Shown here: one piece after another, positions 32,790 through 45,464 of the stretch
Layout: every line of letters begins with the position of its first letter
Numbering within the stretch: position 1 is the first letter of the stretch
DNA from: Capra hircus
Lineage: Eukaryota; Chordata; Mammalia; Artiodactyla; Bovidae
NCBI RefSeq assembly: GCF_001704415.2
Contig: NC_030808.1
Span: forward strand, 138,151,089-138,215,088
Direction of reading: 5' to 3'
DNA length: 64,000 nucleotides
Position numbers and translations under genes: made by a program
Notes under the pieces: model-generated
The model's database searches: none
Seen by the model: the letters and a program-made list of their open reading frames with translations, nothing else
Told to the model about the DNA's origin: nothing

Positions 32790-33020
32790 CAGTTCTTGCA
32801 CTTTCTCTGTGTGCCAGGCTCCATTCTGAGCATCATCTCAGATCATCCCTTTAAATCTTCATAACAGTATAGGTAGACATTATTGTTATTCCCATTTTAC
32901 AGATGAAGAAACTGAGATACTGAATGTATATATATAGGGAGAGGGCATCATGTAACCTGCCCACCAGCACCTAACTTTTAAGTGGTGGAGCTGGAATGTG
33001 AGTCCCAGCAGTTTCACTCC
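32790..33020 (-). mobile_element. MIR SINE
   Basis: gtgtgccaggctccattctgagc..cattttacagatgaagaaactgagatac..taagtggtggagctggaatgtgagtccc. Confidence 0.8.
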
Positions 33021-33049
33021 AGTACTCATTCTTTTCATCACTAGGATAC

Positions 33050-33165
33050 GGACTTCGGATTCAGAGAGATCAGAGTTGGATCCTGGCTCTCCCCTTCACA
33101 GGCCTCATGACCTCGTGCCAGTTCCTTAACCTCTCTGAGCCTTGGGCTTTTCATATTTAAGTGGT
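33050..33165 (+). mobile_element. MIR SINE core
   Basis: ggattcagagagatcagagttggatcctggctctccccttcac..ttccttaacctctctgagccttgggc. Confidence 0.75.
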
Positions 33166-33177
33166 ATTTACACACAC

Positions 33178-33380
33178 ACAGGTGGCACAGTGGTGAAGAA
33201 TCTGCCTGCCAGTTTAGGAAACAGGTGATGGCAGGTTTGATCCCTGGGTTGGGAAGATCCCCTGGAGTAGGAAATGGCAACCCACTCCACTATTCTTGCC
33301 TGGAAAAATTCCATGGACAGAGGAGCCTGGCAGGCTACAGTCCATGGGGTCACAAAGAGTTGGACATGACTGAATGACTG

Positions 33381-33383
<3 letters not shown>
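33178..33383 (+). mobile_element. Bov-tA SINE
   Basis: aggtggcacagtggtgaagaatctgcctgcc...ggtcacaaagagttggacatgactgaatgactgagc, followed directly by a CA repeat. Confidence 0.92.

Positions 33384-33414
<31 letters not shown>
33384..33414. repeat. (CA)n microsatellite at SINE 3' end
   Basis: Fifteen CA units grown from the SINE tail (gagcacacaca). Confidence 0.97.
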
Positions 33415-33415
<1 letters not shown>

Positions 33416-34179
33416 TTAAGCAGAGCACCTGTTGCCTACCAGGAACCTGATAGCCATTGTTTTACTCTCATGTACATTATTGTTGCTTCCCCGGTGGTGA
33501 ATTACACAGTAATCCCACTTCAGCTCAACTGGGAGCTTCAAGTAATTTTGTTGTTCTGCCGCCAGTTGAGACACTATTTTACATACTTTTATCTTTTCTA
33601 GCTGAATTTGGAGGGGAAAATGACAAAAAAAGACTGGTGGCACAGTGGGATTTAAGAAAAAGTAATTTTGTAGAGAGAAAACTGAGTTTAACAGAAAGCA
33701 TTAAGAAACACAGTTTATTCTTTAGACACAGTTTAAGAAAACCTTGAAAAATGATTTTAAAGAACATAAATTCCTGCACATTAAATATGTATGAGGCACC
33801 ACAGGAATAGAAGAGGGCCATGAGTTCTCCCTTTAATACCACTGACTTAACGGTCATTGGTGCTAACAAGTACCAGGAACCTTTATGAAAGGTGGATTTT
33901 GTACCACTTCTCTCCATGCCTAGTATTTCCAATGTCCATCCTGAATCTGATGGGCAGAGACAGACGGCCACTTTACATGCTTGGGCAACACGTGACACTC
34001 CTACATGGGATGTGTGACTTTCAGGCCCTTTCTGAAAATGATGGTGCAATAGGTTCTTGTTGGGTACCCAGTTACAGCTAACCATTCCTGGAAGGGCTAT
34101 TTTATTTGTGATCTAAACATCCTCCAGCAAATGTTGATGAATAAACTCACTGTCTAAAAAGGAAAATCCATCTAGGTAT

Positions 34180-34950
34180 AATTTATGAAACACAGCTAAA
34201 ACATAGGGCATTGAAAGGTTGACAGTAAGCAAATCTAAAAATAAAAGATATGCCAGGCAAATAAAAACCAGAAGAAATATGCATTAGTATATATGTTTTA
34301 TGAAACAAAATAGATTTTAAGGGGAACAAAAAAGCCTTAATAGAATAAAGAATGCCACTAGATAATGAAAACAGTTCAATCCACCAGGAAGAAATGAAAA
34401 TTCTAAATCTGCATGCCTCTAATAAAGTAGAATAAAAATACATCAAGTGCAGGACTTCCCATATGCTCCGGTGGTGAAGAATCTGCCTTGCAAAGTAGGG
34501 GACTCCGTCTGATCCCTTGTTGAGGAATTAAGATCCCATGTGTCTAGAGAGTCTACTTGCTGCAAAACAAACCAAAGCCAAAAAAAGAAAAAAAAAAATT
34601 CATCAAGCAGTACAGGGAGAAATTGTCAGATACATTCTCATAATATAGGATTTCAATTATTGATATAGGAAAGCATTGGAAAAAATTAGTAACAGAAAAT
34701 CTGAATATACTTATTAAGCTAGATTTAATAGATATATATAGGACCCTCTCCCATCTGATGATTATAGCACCCACATTCTCCCCAGACTCTCATGTAACAT
34801 TTACAAAAAACTGACCATATACTAGACAACAATTCAAGTTACTACACTTTTCAAACACTGATTTTTATACGAGATCTTGTTATCTGACCACAGTACAATT
34901 GTTAGAAACTTGTAACAAAAATATGTGGTAAACATTTCTGTGTTTTTAAA
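34180..34950 (+). mobile_element. old L1 ORF2 segment split by a SINE
   Basis: aaaacagttcaatccaccaggaagaaatgaaaattctaaatctgcatgcctctaataaag and tgaccatatactagacaac...tctgaccacagtacaattgttagaaac are diverged L1 ORF2 text on both sides of the CHR element. Confidence 0.7.
34448..34600 (+). mobile_element. CHR-type SINE in L1
   Basis: ggacttcccatatgctccggtggtgaagaatctgcc...aattaagatcccatgtg.., A-rich tail. The duplication catcaag is at 34441-34447 and 34601-34607. Confidence 0.85.
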
Positions 34951-35812
34951 TTTATTTATTCCAAATAAATTGTGGGCCAATAACAAAATCAGGCATGCCG
35001 TAAACAAATGCCAAAAGAAAACTGACAGGTGCTTTAAGATTTACATGTTGTAAGATTGCAGCATAAATCTTCTCTGACACTCAGAAAACAGGCTGTAATA
35101 TTCCTGCAATGATGTGTTCTAGTATTTTAGGAATCACAAAACAGAATATTCTATTTCAGGGGTCTTTCCTGCTATTATCTAAGATTTGAAAAGGGAAGGG
35201 AGTGTTTCCTGTGTTGTTTAAGGGGGAAAGGGGGTTAGTTTTATCAAACAGAGGACCTATCCCTTTAGTTAGGCGGATAACTCAAGTAAAAAGAACTTAC
35301 ATTCTCAAATGGAAAAAAGTGTATTTTAATTCTTTTTCATCTATTTTGTCCCATGCTTCATATCCTTAATCAATTTTATCCTCTTGTTCAAAGTATTGTA
35401 AGTGTTTAAGGGACCCTAAATATCATCTTAGTCCAGATGCTTCGCTTGCAGGGGTGCTCTTTGGGTGGATCACCATCCTGCTGAGACAGTGGCAGACTCG
35501 GGGAGCTGAAGGAAGCCTCCCATGGTTCTAAAGAAGCTCCAGCTGCCTGGAGAAACCACCCAGTATGTATTTGGCTGATTTTCCAGCCGAAAGAGTGTCT
35601 TTCGGGGGAGCACTATGCTTACTCTCTCTCCTGTTTCCTCCAAGTCCTGTTTCTCATCCTCCAAACTTCTTCATTAGCCTCTTCTCATGTTTAATTGTTA
35701 TTTGTAAACAATATATTTATCACTTCTATTTACTTTCCCATCAACTACTGATTGCTCTGTGTGCCCTCTCTTTCTCCCAGGGCTGTAAAGAAGAGGGCTA
35801 TGTCAATGTAGT

Positions 35813-36022
35813 TCTTTAGTGTTAGTCCCTCAGTCATGCCTGACTCTTTGCAACCCCGTGGACTGTAGCCCGCCAGGCTCCACTGTCTATGGGATTCTTC
35901 AGGCAGGAATACTAGAGTGGGTTGCCATTCCTTCTCCAGGGGAACCTTCCCATTGCAGGGATTGAACCCTGGTCTCCAGCACTGAATGCAGATTCTTTAC
36001 CAACCACCTGAGCCATCAAAAA
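35813..36022 (-). mobile_element. Bov-tA SINE
   Basis: ttagtgttagtccctcagtcatgcctgactctttgcaacccc...ccaaccacctgagccatca. Confidence 0.92.
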
Positions 36023-36074
36023 ATCAGTTCAAGGATGGCACACAAAAATGTGCTCACATTCTAAATATTATTTT

Positions 36075-36345
36075 AGTTGGAAGCAATCCCAAACTTATAG
36101 AAGAGTTACAGGTATAGTTCAAAGAACCCTTTTTTGGACTCTAGCCTTTTTGCTGACCTGATGTTTCTTTCTCCTGTATTTTGTGTGTATTCTTTACAAA
36201 TAAAGACTGTGTGTGTATTCCTTACAAATAAAGACACTCTCTTACATAACCACAGACCAACCATAAAAATCACAAAATTACCACTGATACATTACTGTCA
36301 TCTAATTCTCCAGTCCATTTAAGCTTCCCCAGTTGTCCAAGTTCA
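36075..36345 (-). mobile_element. ancient L1 fragment
   Basis: tcccaaacttatagaagagttacaggtatagttcaaagaaccc.. and cataaccacagaccaaccataaaaatcac..ttactgtcatctaattctccag are reversed old-L1 text. The 27-bp stretch with ctttacaaataaagac is locally duplicated at 36191-36235. Confidence 0.6.
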
Positions 36346-36348
36346 TTT

Positions 36349-38425
36349 CATTTAGTTGCTCAGTCGTGTCTGACTCTTTGCGACCCCAGGGACTGCAGCA
36401 CGCCAGGCTTCCCTGTCCATCACCCACTCCCAGAGTTTGCTCAAACTCATGTCCATCAAGTTGGTGATGCCTCATCCTCTGTGGTCCACTTCTCCTCCTG
36501 CCTTCAATCTTTCCCAGCAACAGGATCTTTTCCAATGAGTCAGTTCCTCACATCAGGTGGCCAAAGTACTGAAGTTTCAGCTTCAGCATCAGTCCTTCCA
36601 ATGAATATTCAGGACTTATTCCTTTAGGATGGACAGTCCAAGGGACACTCAACAGTCTTTTCCAACACCACAGTTCAAAAGCATCAATTCTTCAGCTCTC
36701 AGCTTTCTTTACAATCCAACTCTCACATCCATACAGAAAAACCATAGCCTTGACTAGACCGACCTTTGTCGGCAAAGTAATGTCTCTGCTTTTTAATATG
36801 TTGTCTAGAAAAGCTGATCACAGCTTTTCTTCCAAGGAGTTAGTGTCTTTTAATTTCATGGCTGCAGTCACCATCTGCAGTGATTTTGCAGCCCAAGAAA
36901 ATAAAGTCTCTCACTGTTTCCATTTTTTCCCCATCTATTTGCCATAAAGTGTTGGGACCAGATACCATGATCTTCGCTTTCTGAATGTTGAGTTTTAAGG
37001 CAACTTTTTCACTCTCCTCTTTCACTTTCATCAAGAGGCTCTTCAGTTCCTCTTCACTTTCTGCCTTAAGGGTGCTGTCATCTGCATATCTGAGATTATT
37101 GATATTTCTCCCGGCAATTTTGATTCCAGCTTGTGCTTCATACAGCCTGGCATTTCACAAGATGTACTCTGCATATAAGTTAAATAAGCAGGGTGACAAC
37201 ATACGGCCTTGATGTACTCCCCAATTTGGAACTAGTCCGTTGTTCCTTGTCCAGGACTAACTATTGCCTCTTGACCTGCATATAGATTTCTCAGGAGGCA
37301 GGTCAGGTGGTCTGGTATTCTCATCTCTTTCAGAATTTTCCAGTTTGTTGTGATCTACACAGTCAAAGGCTTTGGCATAGTCAATAAAGCAGAAATAGAT
37401 GTTTTTCTGGAACTCTCTTGCTTTTTCCATGATCCAGCAGATGTTGGCAATTTGATCTCTGGTTTCTCTGCCTTTTCTAAAACCAGCTTGCACATCTGGA
37501 AGTTCTCAGTTCACGTACTGTTGAAGCCTGACTTGGAGAATTTTGAGGATTACTTTGCTAGCGTATGAGATGAGTGCAATTGTGTGGTAGTTTGAACATC
37601 CTTGGCATTGCCTTTTTGGGGGATTGGAATGAAAACTGACCTTTTCCAGTCCTGTGGCCACTGCTGAGTTTTCCAAATTTGCTGGCATATTGAGTGCAAC
37701 ACTTTCACAGCATTATCTTTTAGGATTTGAAATAGCTCAGCTGGAATTCCATCACCTCCACTAACTTTGTTTGGAGTGATGCTTCCTAAGGTCCTCTTGA
37801 CTTTGCATTCCAAGATGTCTGGCACTAGGTGAGTGATCACACCATCGTGGTTATCTGGGTCATAAAGATCTTTTTTGTACAGTTCTGTGTATTCTTGCCA
37901 CCTCTTCTTAATATCTTCTGCTTCGGTTAGGTCCATATCATTTCTGTCATGTATTGTGCCCATCTTTGCATGAAATTTTCCCTTGGTATCTCTAATTTTC
38001 TTGAGGAGATCTCCAGTCTTTCCCATTCTATTGTTTTCCTCTATTTCTTTGCATTGATCTCTGAGGAAGGCTTTCTAATCTCTCCTTGCTATTCTTTGGA
38101 ACTCTGCATTTAGTTGGGTATCTTCCTTTTCTCCTTAGCCTTTAGCTTCTCTTCTTTTCTCAGCTATTTGTAAGGCCTCCTCAGACAACCATTTTGCGTT
38201 TTTGCATTTCTTTTTCTTGGCTATAATCTTGATCACTACCTCCTGTACAATCACGAACCTCTGTCCATAGTTCTTCAGGCACTCTGTCTATCAGATCTTA
38301 ACCCTTGAATGTGTTTGTCACTTCTACTGTATAATCATAAGGGATTTGATATTGGTCATACCTGAATGGCCTAGTGGTTTTCCCTACTTTCTTCAATTTA
38401 AGTCTGCATTTGGCATAAAGAGTAG
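36349..38425 (-). mobile_element. 2.1 kb BovB (RTE) LINE with reverse-transcriptase domain, inactive
   Basis: This is the longest BovB here. On the minus strand the linker/RT region reads RKGRETRDQIANICWIMEKA, motif A lies in FIDYAKAFDCVDHNK, the catalytic YADD box is at 37088-37077, and NIQKAKIMVSG plus ITADGDCSHEIK follow, ending with the BovB 3' tail near 36349. Frame breaks separate these blocks (open pieces 38026-37550, 37493-37257, 37034-36840), and the 5' endonuclease part is missing, so it is dead. RTE elements of this type also supply the machinery that moves Bov-A and Bov-tA SINEs. Confidence 0.96.
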
Positions 38426-39164
38426 TTTTGAGTATTTCCTATTTTATTTTCATCCCTTTTTCAAGTGGATTGGCTTTATCATCTTTGGATAAAAATGACC
38501 TCATATTTCTTTGAGTGAAAAGGCAGGAACCTTGTTCTTTAAAAAAGAATTCTATGTGTTAGTGGCTGTGTCTGTTTCATACATTCACACTGGGGCATCT
38601 AGAGAGGGCTGAGAGCCAGCCTGCTCCACCAGGAGGCCTTGGTGAAGGATGGAGGGAGTGAGCAGCAGAGGCTGCTCTGCAGCTGTCGCTCTCTGCCATG
38701 GGAGTGAAATAAGGCAGAGAGCAGCATCCAGGGGATTTTTGCCTCTGTTCTGAACAGTACTTTTAGCTTAACAGCAGAAAATATTTGACACCATCCTCTG
38801 CCTAGAAAGACCACAGACAATTTCTCTTCAGGGAGAAGGAATGAGTTTCCACCGGTTCTGCTGTATCATCAGGTTTCCAATCTCCCTTAGCCCTGTCCTG
38901 TCTCTCAGGTCTAACAAGAAAGTCTCCCTCTTGCCTAGCACTGATTTGGTTTGCAAACTATTTCTCTCCCAGCAGAAATCCCCCAATAATGGCTACATTC
39001 ACATTTCCTGTTTCCAGATTAATTAGCCTCTTAAGGAATGTGAAACTGAAAGCAAAGGACTTTTGTCTCTTTTCTGGTCTACTCCTTTACCTGGCTTGGG
39101 GCCCACTAAGGGCCTTTCTTAGTCATCTTTGTATCCAGCATTTTCCAGCCACAAAACTGCCCCA
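38426..39164. other. gene-free interval
   Basis: No repeat or coding exon recognised. Confidence 0.4.
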
Positions 39165-39310
39165 GTGTTACTCATTCAGCACATTTTTAATAAGCACCTA
39201 GTGCTTGCCAAGTTCTAAGATGCAGCCATAAGCCCATGACCTCACAGAACTCATACTTAAGTGGGAAAATGACAAATATAAAACAAATAAAGAAATAAGG
39301 TAATTTCAGA
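39165..39310. mobile_element. ancient LINE-like remnant
   Basis: cattcagcacatttttaataagcacctagtgcttgccaagttctaag..ctcacagaactcatacttaagtggg resembles an old CR1/L2-type or related mammalian repeat. The family was not settled. Confidence 0.4.
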
Positions 39311-40204
39311 TTTTTGCCTTTTGCTGCAAATGAAATAAACAGGGAAACAGAAGAGTGAGATCGCGGCTGCCTAGAAGAGGGCTTGAATACCCCAGCAAGG
39401 AGGAGGCAGAAAAGGTGCTTCTAGGGGGCATGTAGCCACCAGGCCCTGTGGGTTGAACTAGCTCCCTCATCTTCCTGACAGACCTTCAGGTAGAGGAAGC
39501 AAGGCCCGCCTCTAACATTTGTGGAGATGTAGCAAGAAGACCAACGGAGGCCCACGTGTGTCAAAATATTTATAAGTTGTGAACCAAGCTCACGAAGTGT
39601 TAAATAAAATATGACCTACCTTCTTACCCTGACAAATTAACTTCATAGAGACCTAGAAGGCCAGCTTCAGTATTCTCAGACTTCTGAGGTCTGCACTGGA
39701 ACACGGCAGAGCTGGGTGAGCCAACCCCAACCCTCATCCCTAGATGCACACCCTGCCCCTGCCCCCCTCCCTCCTCAGCTGGCTCCAGCTCCTATTGTGA
39801 CGGGTCCTGCACTTATGCCTGACACCTCAGCCCCTATGTCCAAGAGCCACTGATGCCTTCTGCAGATGGCCAGCCACCCTGTGGCCACCTGAGACTTAGG
39901 GCAGTGTGAACTGGTAGCACAGACCACCCATGGGAGGAGGGCCTAAGGCAGAGGCCCACAGATTCTAGAAATGAACTTAGGTCATTTGGGCAGAGAATTG
40001 CAGGGTCCCAGGTGACCAGGCCACAGTCTAGAAGAGGAGACCCAGGCTCTGAGGATGCCAGTCCCCTTGGCCCAATGGGCTACTGGGAGGATGACCAGAG
40101 GGGCACCGTCCACAGGCAGGCCCAGTGCTGGCCTTTTTGCCTGAGGCCTAGGGATGAGACTAGGAGGGAGGCTGCCTCTGTCAATGTGATTAAGGAAAGC
40201 CTCT

Positions 40205-40510
40205 CTGGGGGGCAGTGGTAGGAATGGCATTCAAATGGAGACTTGGATGGCCAGGTTTACTGGGGAGCAGAGCATTCCCAACTGAGGGAAGAGGTAGCCA
40301 GACAGGTTAAGCTTTGTGCGGAAGGAAAGAAGACTGGGGTGATGGAAGCCTCAGAGCAGCAGAATGACAAGCAGTGAGGGCAGACGCTCAGGCAGGACAG
40401 AGAGCTTGGAGGATGAGGAAGGGGTCCTGCCTTGACCTGTATGCAGTGGGGCCTTTGAAGGGCCGACAAGATCTGAGCCTTGTTATAACCAGATCACTCT
40501 TGTCCTCTGT
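40205..40510 (+). mobile_element. ancient CR1/L2-type repeat remnant
   Basis: aatggagacttggatggccag..cagagcattcccaactgagggaagagg..cctttgaagggccgacaagatctgagccttg..ccagatcactc follows a widespread ancient mammalian repeat. Confidence 0.45.
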
Positions 40511-40762
40511 GAAGTAAGTGAATCACAAGGAGCCACTGTCAAGGGCAAATCAAGAGATTTGAGCACCACACAAGGCTTCAGTGCCCTTGATATAAAGATC
40601 CTTGTGACTAGTTCTTCCCCAAATTTTAGTACCAAGAAAACTCTCCTACTAAGCTGGTTCTTGTTGATTCAGAGGGTTTCTCCTCTTGTCCAGGCCACCT
40701 GGAAGCTCAGAGCTGATGCTTATTTGCAGGGTAAACTGTTCAATTTATCATCTGGCATCCAA

Positions 40763-40781
40763 TCTCTCTCTCTCTCTCTCT
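40763..40781. repeat. (CT)n tract
   Basis: Pure CT dinucleotides directly before the T-run of the next SINE. Confidence 0.9.
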
Positions 40782-40783
40782 AT

Positions 40784-40907
40784 TTTTTTTTTTTTTTTTT
40801 TGCCATTCCATGCCTCATACAGAACTTCCCTGCCCACCTGGGGATGGAACCCATGACCCCTGGATTGAAAGCATGGAGTCTTAACCGCTATACCACCAGG
40901 AAAGTCC
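40784..40907 (-). mobile_element. short CHR-type SINE
   Basis: T-run then gccattccatgcctcatacagaacttccctgcc...gtcttaaccgctataccaccaggaaagtcc. Confidence 0.88.
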
Positions 40908-41259
40908 TCTAATCTCAATTTTATACATCACTTCGGATATATGTTTTTACAAACTTTTCTCAAAACACCAATAATATATGTAAACAGCAATACTGTTAGA
41001 AATGTAAGAAGTTGGGATGCAAGACACTGGTACCTGACTAGTAGTTCCTTTGGCAACATGTACACCAGAAGTTGTTTGTGTGTTTTGTTTTTGATTGCTT
41101 GGTATATTGTAATTGAGGGGCAGGTAGTAAGGAGCTTTTAAATCTCTGTTAACCTTTGATACTAAAAAATTGTAGCAACTTGTTGACATTCAGTTTCTAA
41201 TCTTTACAAACAAATGAATGCCATGGCTTTTCATGGCCCTCCGAACATTATTACAAGGA

Positions 41260-41780
41260 TGTCATAAAACATTTTATGATATACAAAAAAGCGTAAAATA
41301 TAATACAATGAACAAGCATATCCAACTCCCAGTTTATGGATTCAAGCATTAGCAAATGAAGCTGAAGCTCTGAATTCTCTCACTAATTATAATCCCTTCC
41401 CAATCCCCAGAGGTAACCACTATTCTGAATCTGGTGTTTTATCATAAACAAGCATTTAAAACATACTTTTATTACATATGTAAGTACGTATCCCTCAAAA
41501 ATAGGTAGGGCTGTTTTGTGTGTTTTTACACTTCCAGTAAGTGGTATCATACTTGGGTTTCTCCTTGCCTTTTTTTGCTAAAATTGTCGATATTTGCCCC
41601 CCTGTTCTGCCAGAGCGTGCTGATTTTCTGTTTGTGCCAGCCCATGACTATCCTGAATTTGTTATCCTGATGAAGTACATTTCAGGTTGTTTCTACTACC
41701 CCCACCCCATCACTACCACTTTCACTAACAAAGCTGCTGGGAACATTTGTGAAAACCCTTTTTGGATTGTTTTTACTTCA
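41260..41780 (-). mobile_element. ancient L1 5'-region/UTR fragment
   Basis: atcccttcccaatccccagaggtaaccactattctgaatctgg and ccagtaagtggtatcatacttgggtttctccttgcc are common reversed old-L1 text. Confidence 0.55.
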
Positions 41781-41790
41781 AACTACAATA

Positions 41791-41793
41791 TAT

Positions 41794-41833
<40 letters not shown>
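41791..41833. repeat. (TG)n microsatellite
   Basis: About 20 TG units with minor interruptions at the left end. Confidence 0.96.
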
Positions 41834-41999
41834 AAAACCAAGCCTTTCAGAGACAGTTCCTACACAATGTAATTATTTTCAGAATGACTTACCATCATTC
41901 ATATCCTGTATTTTAGAATGGATCCAAGACGGATATTTTATAAGAAAATACAATCTAGAGAGGGATAGAATTACAGAACTTTTAAAAAGTCCTGCAAAG

Positions 42000-44109
42000 T
42001 AACAAGGAGTCATCCAATCAAATGCCTTCATTTTATAGGTGAGGAAAGTGACTCTAGGATGGGGGAGGGGCCTCCCCAGTGGTGAGCACTGAGCTTCAAG
42101 AATGGACTCTATACTGGCCTCTGCGAAGATGGACATACATGGAGATAAACATAAAATAAACAAATCTCCAGTAGACAAGGCACCATGAGACGTGGGCCAC
42201 TTGGTGGAGTCCTTCCTGGCTGAATTATGACTGTGCTTCTCTTGGTCAATTCAAACCACTTTCTTAATTTTTCAAAAGTCAGTTTCATCCTAGCTTTGCT
42301 GGAGTCAAAGCAAAGAGCAGGAGATTAAACAGATTTTCTAATCAAACACAAGAATAATTGGATTTGCAAAGGAAAATGAAAAGAAATCACAAAGGAAAAG
42401 AAATTAGAACATAAATATGTTTGGGAGAATTCCTCAGAACAAGAGTAAGTTGTTATAGTTGGGAAACTACAGGTTTCCTTGGAGAAGAATGACTTTTAAA
42501 AGCTGCCTTTCATTTGATTAGATTCTGTAAGAACTCTCTCCTTGATTAAACTTTAGTTAGCCTTCTCTGTGTCCATCTTCTGCTTAAGGAGGCCTTGTCC
42601 TCAGCTGCAGCCTCTGTCCCACTGGGCCCAGTTTAGCAAGGATTCCCATGCCCTTCATACCTAAGCAATTCCCCTTGGCAATCTTCTGTCCACTGACTTC
42701 CTTCCTGCTCACTGGCTACACATCCCCAGCCGTCCCTGTTGTACTCAAGCAGAGGTCAGTCTCTCTCCCTTATCGCAGTAGTCTTGAGTAAAGTTCCTCA
42801 CCTGTTTGATTTCTGTCTGGTGCAATTTTTCTGAGACAGATTCACGTCTCAGTGCCAGAAAGTTATTGGGTCCAGGGCAGAAACTGCCCATAGTGAGAAG
42901 GGCTGTGTCTTGGTTAACCTGAGACGGTCTCAGTGCCTGCCTGACATAGAAGCACAGTCACCAGTGGCGCCGTTCCATTGTCAAAAGGGTCCTGGTTTGG
43001 ATAATAAAGTATATGGTCGCCTACATGTGATGTGAAATTTACTGGCTAAATTGTCATTGAGGACCTTAATGACAAGGGGACCTACTGGACTTCAAAATGG
43101 TGCTATAGCAACTACAAAGGACAAAAGAGAGCAGACTCTTTAGATGAGAACATCTCTTTTCAGTCCTGACTCCCCCTCCACCCCTCCCCCACTCCAAGAC
43201 ATACATAGTTACATTTGATTTGCATCATTTTATGTCCCAATTAAAATAGTTCTCCATGAATAAAACATGATTTTCATCACTTTGTAGCTCAACATGTTCA
43301 CTCGTCACCTTTATTGTACCTCTCCCTTGATGACTACAGATTGGTTTATCACAGTATATTTACCATCAACGAGACATGCATTCCAGAGAGGAAAGGAGGG
43401 AGGAGATGAGCCCAGGAATGCCAATGTGCCACAGGCCCGAGGAAAAACAGCTGAGATCAGGGAATCACACCTCATTCTCTGCTGAGAACCAATAAAGGAC
43501 TGAAATGAATTTGCAAAACAATAACTGAAGCTGACACCTGCTCTTGACAGGTGGGGGCAGACCAATTTTGCCCTGTGCTTTCTCCTGCTGTGGAAAGGGA
43601 CAGGTGGGAGGGATTCCCCTATAGCCTCCTGCCAGGAAACACTGGGTTTCTTGTCTTCTGCCCTAACCCCAAAGGAGGAGAGCCTTCATTAAGGTGAGGT
43701 TTGTGAGTAATTTTGAGCAATGGCTTTATAGTTACTTTCACTTATCTGAAACTATCTGCAAGAAGCCCTTATCTAGCAGAGTGCTCCCAGGTCCCATGGG
43801 ATGGCTGCAAACTCTGTCCGCAAGATCTCAGGCTCTGGCTTTAAGATACAGATGGGCTGGGAAAGGATTGAATTAGGATCATCTCCAAATTTCCTCCTAC
43901 TGGGAAAGCAAAGATTTTACCCTCAGCTAGGTTTGATAGCCCCTGTTTTATAGGCAGGAAGATTTGAAAGAAGAGAGAGCAAGGCCACTGAGGGAGACCG
44001 GTGCCTCTTGACTTCAGCACTCTGTGTGTGACCTGCAGGAGGAGATGGTCAATTTAGGAAGAGGAACCAAGGCTGTCAGAAGGGTACTTTACCCTGGAAG
44101 CAGGATCCC
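42000..44109. other. gene-free; possible LTR remnant at 42530-42960
   Basis: A MIR scrap is likely near 42020-42060. The stretch gagtaaagttcctcacctgtttgatttctgtctggtgcaattttt (about 42787-42831) looks like an LTR R/U5 end, but neither boundary could be fixed. The rest is unassigned. Confidence 0.35.
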
Positions 44110-44240
44110 GCCTGCAGCATCACCCCTCACTGGAGCTGGTTGGAAATGCAGGCTTTCAGGGCCCACCCAGACCTACCGGATCAGAGTTTTCCTTTCCGAA
44201 CACTCCAGGTGATTCATGTGAGCTTTAGAGTCTGAGAACA
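44110..44240 (+). mobile_element. MER5A-type hAT MITE
   Basis: cctgcagcatcacccctcactggagctggttggaaatgcaggctttcagggcccacccagacctaccggatcagag..actccaggtgattcatgtgagc. Confidence 0.75.
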
Positions 44241-45119
44241 TGGGCTGGAGCTGTGGCTTACATTTTGAATAGGAGGACTCCATAAAGCATTTCAAACTAT
44301 GATGAAGTTTTGAAGAAAATTCTGATGTTTTTATGGGATCAGGCCAGCTTTCCAAGCTCTGAGGCATCATTTCCCATACCACACCCTCTACAGAATTGCT
44401 GAAATTAAATTTCTTACAGTATGAGTTTAAATCTGATAACAGTAATGCTTCCATTGATGGGAGTCTTCATCAGTCTCAGGCTGACTCTCTCTCATCTCTT
44501 CTCTCTCTCCTTTTCCCTAAATCTCGGATGTGCAGCTTTACATTAGCAATAATCTTGGATTCATAACACACTCTCAGCATCGTGTTTGTCTTAAGAGGAG
44601 GACACCAGCCTTGTTTGGGTTGGAGACTAGAAACTATAGTCTGTTTGGTAGTTTTCTGGGTTTGCTTGCCCATGTTTGCCTGACTCCTAATTCTGCATCG
44701 GCTAGAAGCCCCTCTGCTTAGATAAGCAGGAAACCTCTCTCCCTTCAATTTGGGAAATATTCTATTCCAGTTTTATCTTACTGATGATCTAAGAAGTAAC
44801 AAGCAAGCATGAACCTATGTTAATAGTTTTCCCACCTTTTCTTTGTATCTGGGACAGATATAGCAAAAATCATTTGGTGTGAAATGAAGTTTTGATTAGT
44901 TCTAAAATATAGTAGATGTGTATAATCAGTAGTCTTGGGAAGAAACAGAAAGAATTAAATTGCAGGTTTTAGTTGACCTGTGTGAAACTGCCGGTTTTAC
45001 AGGTTAAAAAAGTCAAATATTGGCAATTTCATTTAGTCAAACTAGTTAGGATGTTTCAATTAAGATTTTCTTGACATAAGAAATAATATTCAGAGGTTTG
45101 ACAGTGCTATTTGTGGAGG
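44241..45119. other. gene-free interval
   Basis: Two minus-strand open frames of about 90 codons occur, but neither resembles a protein I know nor has splice sites at its ends. Confidence 0.4.
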
Positions 45120-45133
45120 CTGAGTTGTCTCTT

Positions 45134-45464
45134 AAAAAAAATTTTTTTCATTAATTAATTTATTTTTGTCTGTGCTGGGTTTCTTTGCTGCTTGGGTTTT
45201 TCTCTAGTTGCAGCAAGTGGGTCCTCCTCTCTAGTTGCAATGCTTGGGCTTCTCATTGTGGTGGCTTCTCTTGTTGCAGAGCATGGGTTCTAGAGTGAGT
45301 GGACTCAGTAGTTGCAGTTCCTGGGCTCTAGAGCACAGACTCAATTGTTGTGGCACATGGGTTTAGTTGCTCTGAGGCATGTAGGATCTTCTTGAATCAG
45401 GGACTGAACTCATGTCTCCTGCTTTGGCTCATGGATTTTTTACCACTGAGCCACCACAGAAGTC
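45134..45464 (-). mobile_element. long CHR-type SINE with 14-bp TSD
   Basis: Reverse A-tail then gtctgtgctgggtttctttgctgc...tggattttttaccactgagccaccacagaagtc. The duplication ctgagttgt(c/t)tctt is at 45120-45133 and 45465-45478, one mismatch. Confidence 0.92.

Noticed and set aside
33579..34085. 168-codon minus-strand open frame
   Set aside because: No recognisable domain, biased toward hydrophobic residues, runs into L1-like sequence.
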